A stretch of DNA of 16,747 bases from Candidatus Uhrbacteria bacterium (GTDB lineage: Bacteria; Patescibacteriota; Patescibacteriia; UBA9934; UBA11717). Below, piece by piece: positions 11,964 to 16,747 of this stretch. The notes under the pieces were generated by a model that was not told where the DNA came from, made no database searches, and worked only from the letters and a program-made list of their open reading frames with translations. The position numbers and the translations under genes are program-made. Where the stretch lies: positions 1 to 16,747 of the forward strand of contig JABIWD010000025.1 in assembly GCA_018701105.1 (NCBI GenBank), written 5' to 3'. Position 1 is the first letter of the stretch, and each line of letters begins with the position of its first letter.

Positions 11964-12707
11964 CTAAAACATCCTCTCCCTCCCCACCACTGCCTGCAGC
12001 ACCTTTCTCTCCACTGAGAAGCTGAACTCCTGCCCTTCGATCTCCGCTCCATCGGCGGTTGCTTTGATGTTTTTCTTATATGAAATGTTGAACGAAGGTA
12101 ACGGTAACTTTGTGACTCCAATTTTTTTTCTGAAACCTTTTCGTATTTCCGTCTCAATGACAAGGTCGAGCTTGCCATCTGTCGGATCACTAATGTCTGA
12201 TGGATCGCGAGGCTCCTTCACGGACAAATTCCTGACCTCAATCCCACCTTTAACCAAAGGTGTAACATCGTACCTTCCTCCAACCGACACCTTTGCATTC
12301 GCACCAGGGATAGATACGCCCGTGATGAAGCGGTGATGGTTCACCATACCTGCATCCATCTTCTCAATGATCCGCTGCGACAAGACATCGCACGCCTTCA
12401 CGCCACCTGGGACACCCAAAATATGAGCCAAGACTGTTGGCTCACCTACAGGAATAAGTGCGAGCACGGCTCCGCTGTCTATGACAGCATTGAGAACCTT
12501 GTGAACGGTAGCGTCGTTACCAACCGCTACAACTGTTTTGATACCTCGCTTTACCTCGTCACGGATCGTCTCGTCCGCGTTTCGAAACAGCGCGAGTCGT
12601 ATCGTCTTCCCTTGCAATCCAAGGTCAGTGATCCTATTCTCTATGGCATCTAGTTCACGCTCGTACTTTTTCTCCTGAACAAAATCGTCGTAGACGTAGC
12701 AGTACAT
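11964..12707 (-). CDS. Divergent diacylglycerol-kinase-catalytic-like (YegS/LCB5-type) protein
   Basis: 247 residues. The N-terminal half follows the DAGK_cat / NAD-kinase-like fold: YVYDDFVQEKKYERELDAIENRITDLG, IRLALFRNADETI, then VVAVGNDATVHKVLNAVIDSGAVLALIPVGEP. The family's GGDGT nucleotide-binding turn is GNDAT here (63-67), and the later GTGND segment is replaced by GEPTVLAHILGVP. The C-terminal half (about 130-247) has the beta-strand pattern of the lipid-kinase second domain (FNISYKKNIKATADGAEIEGQEFSFSVERKVL). Known members phosphorylate lipids such as diacylglycerol at the membrane. Loss of two glycines makes altered or lost kinase activity possible. It is last in the operon, two bases after the bactofilin stop, with no clear SD. 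Confidence 0.78.
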   Translation of the reverse strand: MYCYVYDDFVQEKKYERELDAIENRITDLGLQGKTIRLALFRNADETIRDEVKRGIKTVVAVGNDATVHKVLNAVIDSGAVLALIPVGEPTVLAHILGVPGGVKACDVLSQRIIEKMDAGMVNHHRFITGVSIPGANAKVSVGGRYDVTPLVKGGIEVRNLSVKEPRDPSDISDPTDGKLDLVIETEIRKGFRKKIGVTKLPLPSFNISYKKNIKATADGAEIEGQEFSFSVERKVLQAVVGRERMF

Positions 12708-12709
12708 GC

Positions 12710-13081
12710 TTAGTCTTCAATTTCTTCCTCTACGCTAACGGCTCCCTTCTTGCCGTCTGGCATCACAATGCGACCGTTGATCTGTGCGCCAGGTGCGACG
12801 ATCATCACTCGTGTCTCAAGATCGCCTTCCAAATTTGAAGACGCTGTAAGCTCAATCTTTTCATCAATCCGAACGTTCCCCTTTACTCGTCCAGCTACTA
12901 CTGCATTCTTTGCAGTTACGTCTGCGTCAATAACGGCGTTCTCACCGATAAAGATATCTCCTCCTGCCGCCACGTTTCCACTGACGTGTCCCTCTATAGT
13001 AACGTTTCCATTACTTGTAAAATCACCCTCCACTTTTACCCCTTCTGCGATAATTGTATCGCCTCCGTTTCCCTTTGCCAT
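12710..13081 (-). CDS. Bactofilin family cytoskeletal protein
   Basis: 123 residues. Bactofilins polymerise without nucleotide into filaments that shape cells and localise wall enzymes. The central part shows the short repeating strands of a right-handed beta helix: ADGVKVEGDFTSNG-like turns, VTIEGHVSGNVAAGGDIFIGENAVIDADVTAKNAVVAGRVKGNV and ASSNLEGDLETRVMIVAPGAQINGRIVM, each with hydrophobic residues every second position and Gly/Asn turns about every five or six residues. Short disordered ends (MAKGNGGD and an acidic tail VSVEEEIED) flank it, as usual. The start ATG lies 10 nt after the argS stop in an A/T-rich gap without SD. Confidence 0.93.
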   Translation of the reverse strand: MAKGNGGDTIIAEGVKVEGDFTSNGNVTIEGHVSGNVAAGGDIFIGENAVIDADVTAKNAVVAGRVKGNVRIDEKIELTASSNLEGDLETRVMIVAPGAQINGRIVMPDGKKGAVSVEEEIED

Positions 13082-13091
13082 AAGTGTTTAT

Positions 13092-14807
13092 TTACATGTG
13101 TGTTACAGGCTTGATGTTCATAATGCCCAATGCATTTTTCAAGGTTACCAAGACAGCACCTACAAGAGCAAGTCTCGCAGCCGTCACCTCGGGGTTCTCG
13201 TCGTCGATCACTCTATGAGCCGCATAGTAGCTTGAGAAGCTCTGAGCGAGCTCAAACGCGTACTGTGGAACGTCCGCCAACCTCATAAACGACGCGCTAT
13301 CCAGAACTGTTTCAGGATACTTCGCCAACATGTTCACAAGATCACGCGCCTCCGGAGAGTCGATCACAGATCCGTCCACATTCGGCTTCACCTTCGCGCT
13401 GTTCATCAAACTCTCGATTCTCGAGATTGAGTACAACAAGTAAGGACCACTCATCCCCTCGAAAGCGATCGCTTCATCGATGTTGAACACAATATCTTTC
13501 GCCGAGTCCTGCTTTGCCATCGCGTATATCATGGCAGCGTGCCCGATCCCCATTGCAGTATCTCGCACCTCTTTCTCTGACCAATCGTTATGTCTCTCAC
13601 GAGTTTCCTTTGTAGCAGCCTCCAAGATCGTATCGCGTAATTCCTCGAACCGAACAATGTTTCCCTTTCGTGATGACATTGCTCCATCGGGTAGCGTTAC
13701 AAATCCGTACGACAAATGCTCATAAGGAATATCCATCCCCATCTTCTTAAGCGTCGTGAACAACTGATTCATCGCTAGTGACTGTCGCTTGTCTACAACT
13801 ATCAGGCTTCTATCAATATCGTGATCTTGAGCTTTGCGCTCAGCGAGTGCGATATCTTTTCCGTTGTACAGGTAAGTACCATCGGTTTTTCGCAAAAGGT
13901 TCACACCAAGACCCTCGTCTTCGAGGTCTACGATTGTCGCACCGTCACTGATTTCCGCGATCTTGGTATCGAGTAGCTGTTTTACGAGTCTGGCCGTATC
14001 GTCTAACAAGTCGCTCTCGTAATACTGAACATCAACTGGGATCCCCATCTCTCCAAAGATCCTATAGATCGCATCAATAGACCATTGTCGCGTTTGCTTC
14101 CACAATTTACTCCACTGGCCTTTCTTTGACTCCAACGCCTTCTGGATCTCCGAGATCTCCTCGCGTGCCTCATCGTTATCCTCGGCTGCAGCTGTCGCTT
14201 CCGAGTAAACACGTCCAAGAAAGTTGATCTCATCACCCTTCTCTGGCGCTTCATGCTCATGGAACTTATTCATCGCCCACAAACACCTCGCCACATTGTT
14301 TCCAAGATCGTTAATGTAGCTCGTAGCAATCACATTGTGCCCAGTGGCGCGCAAAAGGTTGATCGACATGTGACCAACCACCATATTTCGTAGATGACCA
14401 ATGTGAACCTCCTTGTGCGTGTTGAAGTTTGCGTACTCAACCATCACTCGACGTCCTTCGCCGACCGATGACTGGCCAAACTTGTCTCCACGAACCACGA
14501 TCTCACTCAAAACCTCGGCTCCGTATACCTCCATGTCAAAAAAGAAGTTCACGTATGGCCCGCGAGATGAAATCTTCTTGATCATTCCCTTTGGTCCGAT
14601 CTTTGCTGCGAGTTCAGTGGCGATCTCGGCCGGATTCCGCTTCAAACCTTTCGCCAACGTAAAACAAGGAAACGCTGCATCACCAAATTCTGGCTGCGGC
14701 GGAACCTCCAACTCCTCGAATGTAGGAGAATAAGTTTTTCCAATCGCACCCTTCAGTGCCTTAAGCACTTCCAGACGCGCGCGTGTATATGCGTATTTCT
14801 GATCCAT
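13092..14807 (-). CDS. argS: Arginyl-tRNA synthetase
   Basis: 571 residues, class Ia. An N-terminal Add1-type domain (about 1-110) precedes the catalytic domain. The HIGH motif is at 135-138 in HKEVHIGHLRN. The second signature is GAMSSRKGN (375-383) in place of KMSKS, a type common in archaeal and many Patescibacteria ArgRS. The end has a DALR anticodon-binding helical domain (about 440-571, EGMSGPYLLYSISRIESLM through FSSYYAAHRVIDDENPEVTAARLALVGAVLVTLKNALGIM). It charges tRNA-Arg and needs the tRNA for arginine activation, as known for the family. The start is one base after the tyrS stop (TAA-T-ATG). Confidence 0.97.
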   Translation of the reverse strand: MDQKYAYTRARLEVLKALKGAIGKTYSPTFEELEVPPQPEFGDAAFPCFTLAKGLKRNPAEIATELAAKIGPKGMIKKISSRGPYVNFFFDMEVYGAEVLSEIVVRGDKFGQSSVGEGRRVMVEYANFNTHKEVHIGHLRNMVVGHMSINLLRATGHNVIATSYINDLGNNVARCLWAMNKFHEHEAPEKGDEINFLGRVYSEATAAAEDNDEAREEISEIQKALESKKGQWSKLWKQTRQWSIDAIYRIFGEMGIPVDVQYYESDLLDDTARLVKQLLDTKIAEISDGATIVDLEDEGLGVNLLRKTDGTYLYNGKDIALAERKAQDHDIDRSLIVVDKRQSLAMNQLFTTLKKMGMDIPYEHLSYGFVTLPDGAMSSRKGNIVRFEELRDTILEAATKETRERHNDWSEKEVRDTAMGIGHAAMIYAMAKQDSAKDIVFNIDEAIAFEGMSGPYLLYSISRIESLMNSAKVKPNVDGSVIDSPEARDLVNMLAKYPETVLDSASFMRLADVPQYAFELAQSFSSYYAAHRVIDDENPEVTAARLALVGAVLVTLKNALGIMNIKPVTHM

Positions 14808-14808
14808 A

Positions 14809-16008
14809 TTAAACGAGCTTTATAAAATGTCGCTTCCCTTTCTGCAAGACTCCAAGCGCGGCATTAGTCTTGATGTCTGTAACCTTCTCGTCGTTCATCT
14901 TTACCCCACCCTGTTCAATAGCTCGCCGGGCCTCTGATTTTGATGAACAAACTTTGGTCTCAACCAAAACATCAACGATCGAGGTTCCAAGAACGAGTTT
15001 GTGCTTCGGCATATCCTTTGGAGCCTCCTTGTTCTTGAAGACATTAACAAAGCTCTCCTGAGCCGCGTCTGCCGCTGTAGAATCGTTGTAAATGCGAACA
15101 ATCTCCCATGCGAGACGTCCCTTTGCAGCACGAGGATCAGACTCAAGCTCATTCTTTACCTCAGCCAACTTCTCGACTGACAGATCGGTGGTCATCTCAA
15201 ACGTCATCCAGATAACTTCATCAGGAAGCGTCATGATCTTTCCATACAGGTCCTCTGGCAACGAGTCGATGTTGATCGCGTTCCCTTCGCTCTTACCAAT
15301 CTTGCGACCAGATGCGTCAGCGATCAATGGACGCGTCAAAACACCCTTCTCTTTTCCCTTAGTTTTCTTCATCAGAGTACGCCCAACTAACATGTTGAAT
15401 GTTTGATCAGTTCCGCCAACCTCAAGATCTACATCCATTGAGACCGAATCGTACCCCTGCATCAACGGATACATGAACTCATGCAAACCTATCGGTGCGC
15501 CGTCCTTGATACGATCTTGAAACATATCTCGCTCCATCATCTGCTGCACTGTGAAGTTTGATGCGAGCTTCACGACGTCGGCGAAGTTCATTTGCTCCAA
15601 CCATTCGTGGTTGTACTTTATCGTGATTGGATTTTCTGGGTAATCAAAAATTGCTCGAGTCTTTTCCTCGAACCCTTTCGCGTTTCGTTTAGTCTCTTCA
15701 ATAGTCAAAGGTTTTCGAGACTCAGCTTTACCAGTTGGATCACCAAGTGTCGCCGTAAAAGTTCCCATCAACAAAATAACCTCGTGTCCGAGTCTCTGAA
15801 ACTCGCGCATCTTCCACAACTGCACAGTGTGCCCGATGTGAATATCAGTCGTCGTTGGATCCCATCCAAGGTACAGACGTAGTCGTCGCCCGCTCTCAAG
15901 CTCACGACGCAACCATTTATCGTTTGGGTAGATTGTATCGACTCCACGCGTAAGAACCTCGTCGATTCGAGATTTTTCTGTGATGATGTTGGTTTTCTTT
16001 TTAAACAT
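14809..16008 (-). CDS. tyrS: Tyrosyl-tRNA synthetase
   Basis: 399 residues, class Ic. Catalytic domain: LGWDPTTTDIHIGH with HIGH at 57-60, the tyrosine site YPLMQGYDS (180-188) and GGTDQTFN (198-205), and the KMSKS-type loop RKIGKSEGN (235-243). An S4 RNA-binding domain ends the protein (about 337-399, VDVLVETKVCSSKSEARRAIEQGGVKMNDEK). It activates tyrosine and charges tRNA-Tyr. The start ATG 16008 is one base after the valS TAG. There is no SD, so translation is probably coupled through the valS-tyrS-argS run. Confidence 0.97.
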   Translation of the reverse strand: MFKKKTNIITEKSRIDEVLTRGVDTIYPNDKWLRRELESGRRLRLYLGWDPTTTDIHIGHTVQLWKMREFQRLGHEVILLMGTFTATLGDPTGKAESRKPLTIEETKRNAKGFEEKTRAIFDYPENPITIKYNHEWLEQMNFADVVKLASNFTVQQMMERDMFQDRIKDGAPIGLHEFMYPLMQGYDSVSMDVDLEVGGTDQTFNMLVGRTLMKKTKGKEKGVLTRPLIADASGRKIGKSEGNAINIDSLPEDLYGKIMTLPDEVIWMTFEMTTDLSVEKLAEVKNELESDPRAAKGRLAWEIVRIYNDSTAADAAQESFVNVFKNKEAPKDMPKHKLVLGTSIVDVLVETKVCSSKSEARRAIEQGGVKMNDEKVTDIKTNAALGVLQKGKRHFIKLV

Positions 16009-16009
16009 A

Positions 16010-16747
16010 CTATTTCAATGCACCGAGCTGTTCCTCTATCGCCTTTTTGCGAGCTGAAGCTTCGTCGAGCTTAGCCTGCTCTTTCGCGATAGCGGCCTCT
16101 GGTGCGTTATCTGTGAATCCTTTATTGCCAAGTTTCTTCTCAACGCTCGCCACATAAACGGCAACACCATCGAGCTCCTTCTGAAGCCGGACCTTCTCTG
16201 CTTCGGTATCGATCAATCCTGCAAGCGGAATATAAATAGTCACTCCACCGGCAATGGCCGAAATCGAATCATCAGGTTTCGCTGCGTCTCCCGAGATCGT
16301 AAGATTCTCGATCCCAGCGAGTCTATGCAACATTTCCTTCAACTCTACAATCGGCTCAAGGTCATCTCCAACAATGACAGCATTAACTTTCTTATGCCGC
16401 TCAATACGGTGTGACGCTCGTGCAGCTCGTATCGCAGACACGATATCCTTCGCTCGCTCGAATGCACCTGATCCCTCCTTCGCCATGGCTTCGGCGGGCC
16501 AATCCTCAATCAGTAACATCTTGTCCGATCCGAACGACTCCCAAAGCTTGGTAGTCACAAACGGCATGAACGGATGCCACATCTTCAAGATTGCCTGTAA
16601 TGTATACAACAAGATCGCCTCAGTCGATTCCTTGAGCTTCTCATCTTCCAACTGAACCTTCGCAACTTCCACATACCAATCAGCAAAGTCACCCCAGGTA
16701 AACTCACGCAACTCCTCGCCGGCCTGTGAGATCGCGAACTGTGGCTC
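16010..16747 (-). CDS. valS: Valyl-tRNA synthetase, C-terminal part (5' end outside window)
   Basis: 245 residues are visible; the frame is open to the right edge. The apparent start at 16711 is an internal TTG. The part contains the class I anticodon-binding domain (LREFTWGDFADWYVEVAK, then LQAILKMWHPFMPFVTTKLWES) and the C-terminal coiled-coil arm typical of ValRS (about the last 65 residues, with TEAEKVRLQKELDGV and GNKGFTDNAPEAAIAKEQAKLDE). ValRS charges tRNA-Val; the arm grips the tRNA elbow. The HIGH and KMSKS motifs lie outside the window. It leads the tyrS-argS-bactofilin operon here. Confidence 0.93.
   Translation of the reverse strand, partial: EPQFAISQAGEELREFTWGDFADWYVEVAKVQLEDEKLKESTEAILLYTLQAILKMWHPFMPFVTTKLWESFGSDKMLLIEDWPAEAMAKEGSGAFERAKDIVSAIRAARASHRIERHKKVNAVIVGDDLEPIVELKEMLHRLAGIENLTISGDAAKPDDSISAIAGGVTIYIPLAGLIDTEAEKVRLQKELDGVAVYVASVEKKLGNKGFTDNAPEAAIAKEQAKLDEASARKKAIEEQLGALK

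Noticed and set aside
1..16747. Possible UGA-sense (recoded) genome
   Set aside because: TGA ends the 173-aa gene and yraN at sensible places, RF2 is present with its UGA switch, and no core gene needs UGA read as an amino acid.
1..16747. CRISPR arrays, transposases, integrases, phage or restriction/defence genes
   Set aside because: No regularly spaced direct repeats and no recognisable mobile or defence proteins were found; YraN is a housekeeping-type UPF0102 member.

Overview
The window looks like a piece of a small, compact bacterial genome, most likely from the Patescibacteria (Candidate Phyla Radiation), perhaps a Parcubacteria-like lineage. That placement is an inference. It rests on one-nucleotide gene junctions, mostly Shine-Dalgarno-free starts, a short YidC, an ArgRS with an MSSRKG-type second motif, a bactofilin, and small orphan membrane proteins. 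By eye, GC content is near 50%. UGA acts as a normal stop (the 173-residue orphan gene and yraN end in TGA), and prfB is present with its UGA frameshift. The UGA-glycine code of Gracilibacteria and Absconditabacteria is therefore not in use.

Layout. Nearly everything is on the minus strand, so the reading order runs from the right end leftwards. (1) 16747-11964: an operon with the 3' part of valS, then tyrS, argS, a bactofilin and a divergent diacylglycerol-kinase-like gene, closed by a bidirectional terminator. (2) 11912-11609: two divergently transcribed tRNAs, Val(UAC) on plus and Leu(GAG) on minus, each with its own promoter. (3) 11427-9887: a leaderless small membrane protein gene, then a methyltransferase, another membrane protein and yraN. 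(4) 9507-9887: a plus-strand monocistronic orphan cassette with its own promoter, RBS and terminator. (5) 9426-7128: nusA and yidC behind a promoter followed directly by an attenuator-like terminator. (6) 7116-4769: repeats, then a nucleotidyltransferase-like gene and an O-antigen-ligase-like gene. (7) 4668-2651: groES-groEL with a CIRCE-like (but different) inverted repeat over the promoter. (8) 2672-2057: a second SD-bearing orphan cassette whose promoter sits inside the groEL terminator. (9) 1983-1: prfB, apparently leaderless and with a programmed +1 frameshift, followed one base later by an NAD-dependent sugar epimerase cut by the window edge.

How the genes fit together. Most genes serve translation (valS, tyrS, argS, prfB, two tRNAs), transcription (nusA), membrane insertion (yidC) and folding (groES-groEL). 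The epimerase, the O-antigen-ligase family protein and perhaps the nucleotidyltransferase-like protein suggest cell-surface polysaccharide work. The less familiar content is regulatory: an attenuated nusA leader with a tiny upstream reading frame, an unusual groES operator, leaderless extended -10 promoters, a strong T at -1 and TAR-T-ATG junction habit in place of Shine-Dalgarno sites, a dispersed intergenic element upstream of several transcription units, and two orphan genes that look like self-contained expression cassettes.
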